This document shows, piece after piece, positions 30,561-38,937 of a stretch of DNA of 64,000 bases (positions within the stretch are counted from its first letter, which is position 1; each line of letters opens with the position of its first letter). The translations under genes were made by a program, and so were the position numbers. The notes below the pieces were generated by a model. It was not told where the DNA came from, made no database searches, and saw only the letters and a list, made by a program, of their open reading frames with translations. Source of the DNA: Microlunatus endophyticus (GTDB lineage: Bacteria > Actinomycetota > Actinomycetes > Propionibacteriales > Propionibacteriaceae); assembly GCF_014646195.1 (NCBI RefSeq), contig NZ_BMMZ01000005.1:186001-250000 (forward strand), written 5' to 3'.

Positions 30561-32358
30561 GGATCTCGGTCAGGAACGCGATGGCCGCCGGGTAGGCATC
30601 CTTGCGGTTGGCCCGCTTCGCCAGCCCGTGACCCTCGTCGGCGTAGACCTTGAGCTCGTGGCGGATGCCGCGGTCGGCCAATGCCGCGACGATCTGCTCG
30701 GCCTCCGACAACGGCACCCGCGGATCATTCGCCCCGTGGATGACGAACAGCGGCGCCCGGAGTTGATCAAGGTAGGTGATCGGCGAGGCCTTGACCAGGA
30801 AGTCGCGGTCAGTTTCCAACCGGCCGTACTCGCGCTCCCGGTAGGCCCGCCGGTAGGCCGAGGTGTTCTCCAGGAAGGTGACCAGCGAGCTCATCCCGAC
30901 GATGTCCACGCCGGCCGCCCACAGCTCGGGCTGCATCGTCACACCGGCCAGCACCATGTAGCCGCCGTACGAGCCGCCCCACAGCGAACTCCGGTCCGGA
31001 TCAAGGCCGATCTCCGGCATCCAGTCGTGCAGCGCGGCCAGGTCGGCGACCGAGTCCAGCCGCTTGTCCACGTCGTCCAGGCTGATCCAGCGCTTCCCAT
31101 AGCCCGCCGAACCGCGGACGTTGGGCACCAGCACCGTGATACCCGCCCCGGCCAGCGCCTGGACGATCACGTTGAAGGTCCTGGTCGCCTGGCCCTCGGG
31201 ACCGCCGTGGATGTGCAGCACCGACGCGCCGGCCAGATCCGGATCGGCATCGTCGCCGGGCCGGTAGACGAAGCACGGGATCTCCTCACCGTCGGGTGTC
31301 GGCACCCGGTGCACCGTCGGAGTCGAGAGGACGACGCCGGCCGGCAACTGCTCGCGACCGTCGACGACCGTGGTCACCGCGCCTGTGGTGGCGTCGACGC
31401 TGTAGATCGACCCCGGGTCGGTCGGGGTGCTGACCAGCAGGGCGAACCGCGAGGAGTCCGGCGCCCAGACGACCGACCCGACACCGTCCTGGGGCAGCAC
31501 GACTTCGACGCGCAGGGTGCCGTCGATCTCGTGGACGGCCAGCTCCTCGATCCCGTTGCGCAGGTGACCGACGACCATCGCACTGGCGTCCGGCGACACC
31601 TCGGCGACCAGCTCGTGATCATCGGCGGCCAGCAGGGTCTGCCAGGACGCCCCGTCGAGCGAGACCCTGGTGATCGCGGCGAACTCTCGCCCGTGGTTGG
31701 AGCTCATGATCAACGCGTCATCAGCCGCGGACCAGGCGACACCATGATGGGCGGCCCGTTCGTCCGGGTCGGTGACCGGCCCCGGCCGCGTGCCGGCGGT
31801 GAAGACGATGGTGCTGGCCGGTTGCAGGCTGAGGGCGGTCACAGCGACGCTGCGCTGATCATGGGACACCGTGGTGGCACCGATGTAGCCACCCTGGTCG
31901 TAGAGCACGGTCTCCGCACCGGTCGCGACGTCGCGGACGATCACGTCCATGTCCACGTTGTTGCGGCGGTTCGTCGAGTAGATCACCGAGGTCGCGGTGA
32001 CGTCCTGCAGCACGTGCATGTAGCGGCTGTCGTGCACCAGCGGAGTTACCTCGTCCAGGCCGTACGGCGCTCGGCCGTCCTCGATTGTGATCATGGAAAG
32101 CTGCATCAGCTCGTTGCCACCGGCGTCGTGCTGGATGATCACCTGCCGCGGAGAGCTACCCGGGACGTAACGGCCGGAGCATCGCGACGGCAATGCGGTC
32201 AGCTGGGCCCGGGACCCGTCCGGTGCCAGCTCCACCAGCTGGAGACTGCCGGACTCGTCGTAGCCGGCCAGTATTCGGCCGGCGCTGTCGACGTCGAACA
32301 CCGCCCAGTTGCACAGGTCGAGCAGGGTGTTGATCAACGAGGTCGTATCGGTAGCCAC
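30535..32358 (-). CDS. S9-family serine peptidase (prolyl oligopeptidase type)
   Basis: A 607-residue protein: an N-terminal beta-propeller of about 350 residues, then an alpha/beta-hydrolase catalytic domain with the nucleophile in LWGGSYGGYM near residue 460, the acid in HGANDPRVP and the histidine in ADEGHGLA. It would cleave oligopeptides or acyl-peptides, probably in the cytoplasm since no signal peptide is visible. Translation starts with GTG 32358. Confidence 0.92.
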   Translation of the reverse strand: MATDTTSLINTLLDLCNWAVFDVDSAGRILAGYDESGSLQLVELAPDGSRAQLTALPSRCSGRYVPGSSPRQVIIQHDAGGNELMQLSMITIEDGRAPYGLDEVTPLVHDSRYMHVLQDVTATSVIYSTNRRNNVDMDVIVRDVATGAETVLYDQGGYIGATTVSHDQRSVAVTALSLQPASTIVFTAGTRPGPVTDPDERAAHHGVAWSAADDALIMSSNHGREFAAITRVSLDGASWQTLLAADDHELVAEVSPDASAMVVGHLRNGIEELAVHEIDGTLRVEVVLPQDGVGSVVWAPDSSRFALLVSTPTDPGSIYSVDATTGAVTTVVDGREQLPAGVVLSTPTVHRVPTPDGEEIPCFVYRPGDDADPDLAGASVLHIHGGPEGQATRTFNVIVQALAGAGITVLVPNVRGSAGYGKRWISLDDVDKRLDSVADLAALHDWMPEIGLDPDRSSLWGGSYGGYMVLAGVTMQPELWAAGVDIVGMSSLVTFLENTSAYRRAYREREYGRLETDRDFLVKASPITYLDQLRAPLFVIHGANDPRVPLSEAEQIVAALADRGIRHELKVYADEGHGLAKRANRKDAYPAAIAFLTEILSRPAAGA

Positions 32359-32472
32359 CCGGCCAAGCTATCCAACCCCGGATCGGGCGGTTGCGACGGG
32401 TCGGGAGGATGCTCAGCAAGCACATAGCGTCAACGAACCGGGAGCACAGCGGCGCCAGGGACCTTCGGGGTC

Positions 32473-34545
32473 ATGACGACGACCACACTCCCAGCCGCCG
32501 CCACGACAGCGGTTCGGCTGCGACTGCGGCACCTGCCTCTCGTGCTGCTGCTCGCCACGACCGCGGTCCTCTACCTGTGGTCACTGTCCGCCTCGGGCTA
32601 TGCCAACTCCTTCTACTCGGCGGCGGCCCAGGCCGGCTCCGAGAGCTGGAAGGCGTTCTTCTTCGGCTCCTTGGATGCCAGCAACTCGATCACCGTCGAC
32701 AAACCTCCGGCCTCGCTGTGGCTGATGGGGCTCTCGGTACGGATCTTCGGACTGAGTTCGTGGAGCATCCTGGTGCCGCAGGCGCTGCTCGGAGTCGCGA
32801 CGGTGGGAGTCGTGTACGCCTCCGTCCGACGGATCTCCGGCCACCCGGCGGCGCTGGCTGCCGGCGCGATCACCGCACTGACGCCGTCGGCAGCGCTGAT
32901 GTTCCGATTCAACAATCCGGACGCGTTGCTGCTCTTCCTGCTCGTACTGGCCGGCTATTGCCTGCTGCGAGCGATCGAGAAGCATGGCGCCCGCTGGCTG
33001 ATGGTCGCCGGCGCCCTGGTCGGACTGGGTTTCCTCACCAAGATGTTGCAGGCCTTCCTGGTGCTGCCGGCGTTCGGGCTGGTCTACTTGATCGCCGCAC
33101 CCATCGGGGTCCGCAAACGCCTGCTGCACCTGCTGGGCGCATTGGCCGCGGTGATCGTCTCACTCGGTTGGTGGGTGGCGATCGTGGAGCTGTGGCCGAA
33201 GTCCTCCCGGCCGTACATCGACGGCTCAACGAAGAATTCCGTGCTGGAGCTGGTGTTCGGCTACAACGGCTTCGGCCGGCTGACCGGTGACGAGACAGGA
33301 CAGGTCGGCGGCGGTGGTGGTGCGGGCGGCGGCGGGTTCGGCGGCGAGACCGGCATCCTGCGCCTCTTCCAGGACGTCTCCGGCGGAATGATCAGCTGGC
33401 TGATCCCGGCCGCGCTGCTGGTGATGATCATGGCGCTGGTGTTGATCGGGCGGGCGCCGCGAACCGACCGCACCCGAGCCGCGTTGATCATGTTCGGCGG
33501 ATCGATGATCACCACCGGGTTGGTGTTCTCGTTCATGGCCGGCATCTATCACGACTACTACACCGTCGCGCTGGCCCCGTGGATCGCCGGGACCTTGATC
33601 ATCGGTAGCACCGTCGTATGGCGACGCCGTGATCGGCTGATCGCACGGCTGACCCTGGCGGTCGCGACAGCGGCCAGCACGGCGTGGGCTTTCGTCCTGC
33701 TCGGCCAGTCCGGTGAGCAGCCGTACGACGCACTTCGGTTCGTCGTGCTCGGCGCGGGCCTGCTCGCCACGGCCGGTTTCGTGCTCCTGTTCCGGTTGCC
33801 GAAAGCGGCCGCCTGGGTGGTCCTCAGCCTGGCCGGGATAGCCGCCATGACAGGGCCGGTCTCGTACAGCGTCGACACCGTCAGCACCTCGCACACCGGA
33901 TCGATTGTCACCGCTGGGCCGGTGAGTTCCTTCGGCGGCGGCCAGCGCATGGGCGGTGGTGGGTTCCCCGGCGGATCGTCGGGACGTGCGCCCAGTGGGA
34001 TGCCGGGCGGATCGAGCCGCGGGCAGCGTCCGCAGGGCACTCCCCCCAACGGTTCCGGATCCCAAGGCGGCTCGACGAGCGGCATCCGAACTGGGACGCC
34101 GGGTGCCGGGACGGATGGCGGCATCGGAGGCAGCATGGGTGGCAGCATGGGCGGCCTGCTGAACGGCACCACGGTCAGCACGGAACTCAAACAGCTGTTG
34201 AGCAGTGACGCCGATTCCTACACCTGGGTCGCCGCCACCGCACGGGCGCAGAACGCCGCCAGCTACCAGCTGGCGACCCAGCAGCCGGTGATGGCGATCG
34301 GCGGCTTCAATGGCACAACGAACAGCCCGACCCTGCAGCAGTTCAAGGCCGACGTCGCCGCGGGAAAGGTGCACTACTACATCTCCAGCGGCGAGGACAG
34401 CGGCAGCGGTGGCGGTGGCGGTGGACAGGTGTCAGGCACCAGTAGCCAGGATGCGGCCAGTCAGATCGAGAGCTGGGTCGAGAAGACCTTCACCGCAAAG
34501 ACAGTCGGCGGCGTGACCGTGTACGACCTGACGGCCGGCAAATGA
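32473..34545 (+). CDS. GT39-type membrane glycosyltransferase with long glycine-rich segments
   Basis: A 690-residue polytopic protein. The N-terminal part matches ArnT/PMT-like family 39 transferases: YANSFYSAAAQAGSESWKAF, DASNSITVDKPPASLWLMGL and repeated membrane helices to about residue 470. It uses a lipid-linked sugar as donor. Two low-complexity segments stand out: a GGGGAGGGGFGG loop near residue 285 and a roughly 80-residue Gly/Ser/Pro stretch (GGGQRMGGGGFPGGSSG onward) before the C-terminal globular part. The C-terminus ends with VGGVTVYDLTAGK. The stop overlaps the start of the next transferase (ATGA). Confidence 0.88.
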   Translation: MTTTTLPAAATTAVRLRLRHLPLVLLLATTAVLYLWSLSASGYANSFYSAAAQAGSESWKAFFFGSLDASNSITVDKPPASLWLMGLSVRIFGLSSWSILVPQALLGVATVGVVYASVRRISGHPAALAAGAITALTPSAALMFRFNNPDALLLFLLVLAGYCLLRAIEKHGARWLMVAGALVGLGFLTKMLQAFLVLPAFGLVYLIAAPIGVRKRLLHLLGALAAVIVSLGWWVAIVELWPKSSRPYIDGSTKNSVLELVFGYNGFGRLTGDETGQVGGGGGAGGGGFGGETGILRLFQDVSGGMISWLIPAALLVMIMALVLIGRAPRTDRTRAALIMFGGSMITTGLVFSFMAGIYHDYYTVALAPWIAGTLIIGSTVVWRRRDRLIARLTLAVATAASTAWAFVLLGQSGEQPYDALRFVVLGAGLLATAGFVLLFRLPKAAAWVVLSLAGIAAMTGPVSYSVDTVSTSHTGSIVTAGPVSSFGGGQRMGGGGFPGGSSGRAPSGMPGGSSRGQRPQGTPPNGSGSQGGSTSGIRTGTPGAGTDGGIGGSMGGSMGGLLNGTTVSTELKQLLSSDADSYTWVAATARAQNAASYQLATQQPVMAIGGFNGTTNSPTLQQFKADVAAGKVHYYISSGEDSGSGGGGGGQVSGTSSQDAASQIESWVEKTFTAKTVGGVTVYDLTAGK

Positions 34546-35756
34546 TCATGACGGCGCACCTCGACGACGCCGCCCGGCCGATGCAGCAGTCCAAGATCAC
34601 CACCGCGGTCGAACTGGTGATCCCGGTCTACAACGAGGAGGCCGAGCTGGCGCGCTCGGTGATCAGGCTCGACGCCTACCTGCAGAACGAGCTGCCCTAC
34701 AGCTACTGCATCAAGATCGCCGACAACGCCAGCACCGACGGCACCTGGGCGATCGCCGAAGAGCTTCAGCGGCAGCTGCCCACCGTTCACGCCCTGCACC
34801 TTGATCAGAAGGGCCGCGGTCGGGCCCTGAGGGCGGCGTGGTCCGCTTCCCAGGCCGCGGTGGTCGGCTACATGGACGTCGATCTGTCCACCGACCTGCG
34901 AGCGATCCTCCCGCTGCTGGCACCGTTGCTCAGCAATCATTCCGATCTGGCCATCGGCACCAGACTGTCCCGGGGCAGCAGGGTGATTCGCGGTCCGAAG
35001 CGGGAATTCATCTCCCGCTCTTACAACCTGCTGCTGCGCGGCAGTCTCTCGGCCTCGTTCTCCGATGCCCAGTGCGGCTTCAAGGCGCTGCGGCGAGATG
35101 TCGCCGAGCGCCTGCTGCCGTTGGTCGAGGACAACAGCTGGTTCTTCGACACCGAGTTGCTGGTGATCGCCGAGCGCGTCGGCCTTCGGATCCATGAGGT
35201 GCCAGTGGACTGGACCGACGATCCGGACTCGCGGGTCGACATCGTCGCCACCGCCGCCGAGGACGTCCGGGGCATCACCCGGCTGGGACGGGGGCTGCTC
35301 TCCGGCCGGATCCCGATCGACGGGGTGCGGGAGGAATTCCTCCGGCGCGACGACCGCAGCCGGATGCCCGGCGACTCACTGTTCGGCCAGTTGATCAAAT
35401 TCGGATTCATCGGCGTGCTCAGCACTCTGGCCTACCTGGTCGTCTACCTGCTTCTGCGGACTGCCGTCGATGCCCAGGTCGCCAACCTCACCGCGCTGTT
35501 GATCACGGCTATTGCCAACACCGCGACCAACCGGCGGCTGACCTTCGGCGTCCGCGGCCGGGCGGGCCTGGTCAAGCACCACGTCGGAGGTCTGATCGCC
35601 TTCGGCATCGGCCTGGGCCTTACCAGCGGCTCGCTGGCGATCGTCCATCACAGCGCACCCGGCGCTGGACGGATCGTCGAGGTGGTCGTCCTGGTGGCCG
35701 CCAACGCTGTGTCGACGCTGATCAGATTCCTGACACTGCGCCGGATGATGCGCTGA
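34542..35756 (+). CDS. Family 2 glycosyltransferase fused to a GtrA-like membrane domain
   Basis: A 404-residue protein. Residues 20-260 are a DPM1/GT2 catalytic domain (LVIPVYNEEAELARSV, IADNASTDGTW, YMDVDLSTDLRAIL, QCGFKALRRD). From about residue 285 four membrane segments form a GtrA-like domain (LIKFGFIGVLSTLAYLVVYL, ANTATNRRLTFGVRG). Such fusions transfer a sugar from a nucleotide donor to polyprenyl phosphate and help flip it. The GT39 enzyme encoded by the overlapping upstream gene would use that lipid-linked sugar, making a two-step cell-envelope glycosylation pathway. Confidence 0.92.
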   Translation: MIMTAHLDDAARPMQQSKITTAVELVIPVYNEEAELARSVIRLDAYLQNELPYSYCIKIADNASTDGTWAIAEELQRQLPTVHALHLDQKGRGRALRAAWSASQAAVVGYMDVDLSTDLRAILPLLAPLLSNHSDLAIGTRLSRGSRVIRGPKREFISRSYNLLLRGSLSASFSDAQCGFKALRRDVAERLLPLVEDNSWFFDTELLVIAERVGLRIHEVPVDWTDDPDSRVDIVATAAEDVRGITRLGRGLLSGRIPIDGVREEFLRRDDRSRMPGDSLFGQLIKFGFIGVLSTLAYLVVYLLLRTAVDAQVANLTALLITAIANTATNRRLTFGVRGRAGLVKHHVGGLIAFGIGLGLTSGSLAIVHHSAPGAGRIVEVVVLVAANAVSTLIRFLTLRRMMR

Positions 35757-35780
35757 CGGCCACCGGACTCAGGCCCGATG

Positions 35781-36716
35781 TCAGGAAAGTCCCTTCTGCT
35801 GCAGCCACTGCTTGGCCACTGCGTCGGGATTCTGGTGGTTGACGTCGACCTGCTTGATCATGGCCGTCAGATCAGCGGTGGTCAGAGCAGAGCCGACGGA
35901 GTTGATCGCATCGACCGCCTTGGTGTTCTTGGTGACATCGGTGCGGACCAGCGGCACGACATTCTGCGGCAGGATCATCGTCTCCGGGTCGGAGAGCTCG
36001 ACGAATCCGTTGTCGGCGATCGCCGAGTCGGTGGTGAAGAAGTCGGCCACCGTGATCTTGCCGTCCTTCAGGTCCTTGACCTTGATGGCCGGGGAGTCGT
36101 ATGCCTTGAAGCCGGCGACCTTCAGCTTGTAGATGCCCTCCAGCCCGGGCGGACCGTAGGGTCGCTTCTGCAGCTCGGTCGGGCCGCCGACGATCAGATT
36201 CGGCACCTTCGACAGGTCCGCCAGCGATTTCAGCCCGTACTTGTCCGCGGTGGCCTTGGTGACCACATACACGTCCTGGTCAGCGGCCTTGGTGTCGGTC
36301 AGCGTGGCGAAGCCTTGCTTCTTGGCGACCTGCGGCAGCTGCTGGTCGACCTCGGCGGCAGTGCTGGCCGTGGTGTTGGGATCCAGATACTGCAGGAGAT
36401 TGCCGGTGTACTCGGGGACGACGGAGATGGAGCCGTCCTTGAGCGCCTTGATGTAGATCTCGCGAGAGCCGATGTTCAGGTGTGTGGTCGCCTTGACGCC
36501 CTTGGCGTTCAGGGCGCCGGCATACAGTTCGGCGAGCACTTCGTTCTCGGTGAAGTTCGCCGAGCCGATCACCATCGCCTTACCGCCGGAGTCGGCTGCC
36601 GGGGAACCGGTTGCACCGCCACTCAGCGGATTGTTGTTCTTCGCGCCGCACGCTGCGAGCGCGACCATCAGCACCGCCAGCACGGCGGTGAACAGGGGTC
36701 TGTACCTCTTGGCCAT
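35781..36716 (-). CDS. Substrate-binding lipoprotein of a glycine betaine/choline ABC importer
   Basis: From ATG 36716 (GAGGAGAAG upstream) the protein has 311 residues. The lipobox LAAC puts the lipidated cysteine at residue 23. The remaining fold matches OpuBC/ProX quaternary-amine binding proteins: IGSANFTENEVLAELYAGAL, LNIGSREIYIKALKDGSI, VVPEYTGNLLQYLDP and LVRTDVTKNTKAVDAINSV. It would capture betaine, choline or carnitine outside the membrane. It is the last gene of the ABC operon, 104 bases after the M23 peptidase gene. Confidence 0.93.
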   Translation of the reverse strand: MAKRYRPLFTAVLAVLMVALAACGAKNNNPLSGGATGSPAADSGGKAMVIGSANFTENEVLAELYAGALNAKGVKATTHLNIGSREIYIKALKDGSISVVPEYTGNLLQYLDPNTTASTAAEVDQQLPQVAKKQGFATLTDTKAADQDVYVVTKATADKYGLKSLADLSKVPNLIVGGPTELQKRPYGPPGLEGIYKLKVAGFKAYDSPAIKVKDLKDGKITVADFFTTDSAIADNGFVELSDPETMILPQNVVPLVRTDVTKNTKAVDAINSVGSALTTADLTAMIKQVDVNHQNPDAVAKQWLQQKGLS

Positions 36717-36820
36717 CGGACTACTTCTCCTCGGTCGACTGTCTTCAAGAGTGCCAGCTGCCACTGACAGTGCTGCACAACGTTCTGATCCCGCAGGAAT
36801 TCCCGTTCGGATCCCCGACA

Positions 36821-37597
36821 TCACCCGCGCAGCTGTGCGATCCGCATCGGACTCACCGCGTCTTGGTACCCGCCGCCGACCGGTCGCACCTCAAGATGCA
36901 GGTGGCATCCGTCCGGTGCACCACGCGCCCCGGCCAGCGCGATCCGCTCGCCTCGGTGTACGAGGTCGCCGGGATGGACGAACGCCGTCCTGGCGTGCCC
37001 GATCAGCACGTCCTGGCCGGCGGTCGTACGGATCCGGAAGGCAGTGCTGCCGTAGGCCGGTCCCGGTGTGCCGGGGCTGGTCGGACTGATCACCCGACCG
37101 CTGACGCCGGCGGTGATCTCGGTCCCGCACGGCAGGGCGATGTCTACGCCGTGATGGAAGCCCTCGTGGTGAGCGCAGCGCGGGTCCGGATCGTAATAGG
37201 GCGCCGGGGTGCAGCCGTACGGCTCCATGATCCGGTGTTTGCCGGGATACCAGGGGGAGCCGTACCAGGTCTTGTCCGAGGAGTAGAAGCGGTTGCGCGG
37301 GTCCGGCGTCAGGCTTGCCGTCGGCCCGGACTTCTGTGCCCGGCTCGGCGACGAGGTGGATGCCGGATGGGCGGTTCGGCGCGGTGTTGATCCGGTGGTC
37401 GGGGCAGCCGATGCGGCCGGCGAAGCTGTCGTCTGAGAGGTCGCCTGAGATGTCGGCGAAACGGTCGGCTCTGGGCTCGATCGTCGAGCCGCGGACGCCG
37501 ACGGCACCGGCTGCGGTGCAGTGACCGGCTCGGATCCACAGCCGGTCACTGTCGCTGCGATCAGGATCAGCAGCGCTGCCGGCGCCGTACGACGCAT
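36821..37597 (-). CDS. M23-family (LytM) endopeptidase lipoprotein
   Basis: A 258-residue protein with a lipoprotein signal (LLILIAATVTGC, Cys20), a Ser/Thr/Pro-rich linker of about 75 residues and a C-terminal M23 domain. The zinc ligands are visible in HHGVDIALPCG and HLHLEVRPVGGG, with GHARTAF between them, so the enzyme should be active. It would cut peptidoglycan cross-bridges outside the membrane. Its location between permease and binding-protein genes of a betaine importer is unusual and suggests co-regulation of wall remodelling with osmolyte uptake. Confidence 0.9.
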   Translation of the reverse strand: MRRTAPAALLILIAATVTGCGSEPVTAPQPVPSASAARRSSPEPTVSPTSQATSQTTASPAASAAPTTGSTPRRTAHPASTSSPSRAQKSGPTASLTPDPRNRFYSSDKTWYGSPWYPGKHRIMEPYGCTPAPYYDPDPRCAHHEGFHHGVDIALPCGTEITAGVSGRVISPTSPGTPGPAYGSTAFRIRTTAGQDVLIGHARTAFVHPGDLVHRGERIALAGARGAPDGCHLHLEVRPVGGGYQDAVSPMRIAQLRG

Positions 37598-37609
37598 CGC
37601 CGTTCCCGG

Positions 37610-38296
37610 TCAGGGTGCCTCGACGACGGGGGCGCCTCGAGGTGCCTTCAGTCGCAGATGCCGCCCGGTGGCACGGCCGACCAGGCTGAGGAGCAGGTCG
37701 AGCAGGATCGCCAGCGCGGCGACCAGGACGGCTCCCGCCAATACCTGGCCGTAGTTGCCGTTGCGCAGGCCGTCCATGATCGGCCGTCCGAGCCCGCCGA
37801 AGCCGGGGACGTACGCCCCGACCGTCGCGGTCGCAATCACCTGCAGGGTGGCGCTGCGCAGACCGGCGATCACCAACGGCATCGCCAGCGGCATCTCGAC
37901 CCGCCCGAGCACCTGGCCGGCCGACATGCCCAATGCCCTGGCGGCGTGCACTGCCTGCTGATCGGCCTGGGTGATGCCGGTCGCCGTGCTGGTGAGCAGT
38001 GGCGGCAGGGCCAGCACGCCGAGGACGCAGACGACCGGGATCCAGCTGGTCTCGGTGAGCAGCACGACCAGGATCAGCAGACCGAAGGTCGGGATCGCGC
38101 GGAACGAGTTGGCCAGCGCGATGACGACGAAGTTGCCGCGGCCGGTGTGACCGATCAGCATCCCGATCGGGATGCCGATCACCGCAGCGATCGCGATCGA
38201 GATCAGGCTGTAGAGCAGGTGTTGGCCGACGTGCAGGGCCAGCCCGTCGGAGCCCGTCCAGCTGGAGCCGCTGAGGAGATACTGGAAGAAGTTCAT
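37610..38296 (-). CDS. ABC importer permease, betaine/choline type (second permease)
   Basis: From ATG 38296 (GGAGGG upstream, ATGA overlap with the previous gene) the protein has 228 residues with about five membrane helices. The permease loop motif reads ALGMSAGQVLGRVEMPLAMP. IPTFGLLILVVLLTETSW and ATVGAYVPGFGGLGRPIMDG resemble OpuBB/OpuCD proteins. It pairs with the neighbouring permease to form the membrane channel. Confidence 0.93.
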   Translation of the reverse strand: MNFFQYLLSGSSWTGSDGLALHVGQHLLYSLISIAIAAVIGIPIGMLIGHTGRGNFVVIALANSFRAIPTFGLLILVVLLTETSWIPVVCVLGVLALPPLLTSTATGITQADQQAVHAARALGMSAGQVLGRVEMPLAMPLVIAGLRSATLQVIATATVGAYVPGFGGLGRPIMDGLRNGNYGQVLAGAVLVAALAILLDLLLSLVGRATGRHLRLKAPRGAPVVEAP

Positions 38297-38937
38297 GCGG
38301 CCCTCCGAGCCCACGGCAGCGCGCCGCGCTGGATGAGCAGGATCACCAGGTCAGCCAGCAGCGCCACCACCAGGGACAGGATCAGGCCGACCCAGACAGG
38401 GGTCAGAAAGCCCTGGTTGAAGCCCTGGTCGAAGAGTGTGCCCAGCGACGGTGTGCCGATCAGGACCGAGATGCTGGTCAGCGCGATGTTGGAGACCGTG
38501 GCCACCCGCAGTCCGGCGAAGATCACCGGCAGGGACAGCGGCAGGTCGACACCCCAGAAACGGCGGCCCGGGCCGTAGCCGATGGCGTCGGCGGCCTGCT
38601 TGACGTCGGCGGGCACCTCCCGCAACCCGTCCACGACGCTGCGCGAGAGCAGCGCCGTCGTGTAGATCGTCAGGGCAACGGCGACATTCAGCGGATCCAG
38701 GATCTTGGTGCCCAGGGCCAGTGGCAGTACGACGAAGAGTGCCAGGGACGGGATGGAGTAGATGGCTCCGAAGATCGCCAGGATCACGTTGGCGGCCGAG
38801 CGGGTGTGGAAGACCAGGAAGCCGATCGGGATCGACAGCACGATCGAGGCAAGCACCGGGAGCAGCGCCAGCAACAGGTGCTCACCGAGCGCGGATCCGA
38901 TCAGGTCGGTGTTTTGTGAGATCCACGTCCAGTTCAT
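38293..38937 (-). CDS. ABC importer permease, betaine/choline type (first permease)
   Basis: A 214-residue inner-membrane permease of the OpuBB/ProW family: IYSIPSLALFVVLPLALG, the coupling loop AADAIGYGPGRRFWGVDLPL, and TSISVLIGTPSLGTLFDQGF. It starts inside the end of the ATPase gene (ATGA overlap at 38934-38937) and its stop overlaps the start of the second permease, so all three are translationally coupled. Confidence 0.93.
   Translation of the reverse strand: MNWTWISQNTDLIGSALGEHLLLALLPVLASIVLSIPIGFLVFHTRSAANVILAIFGAIYSIPSLALFVVLPLALGTKILDPLNVAVALTIYTTALLSRSVVDGLREVPADVKQAADAIGYGPGRRFWGVDLPLSLPVIFAGLRVATVSNIALTSISVLIGTPSLGTLFDQGFNQGFLTPVWVGLILSLVVALLADLVILLIQRGALPWARRAA

Noticed and set aside
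30628-32427. A long plus-strand frame opposite the S9 peptidase, and 18889-20328 opposite the STAND gene
   Set aside because: Shadow frames in GC-rich DNA without domain motifs.
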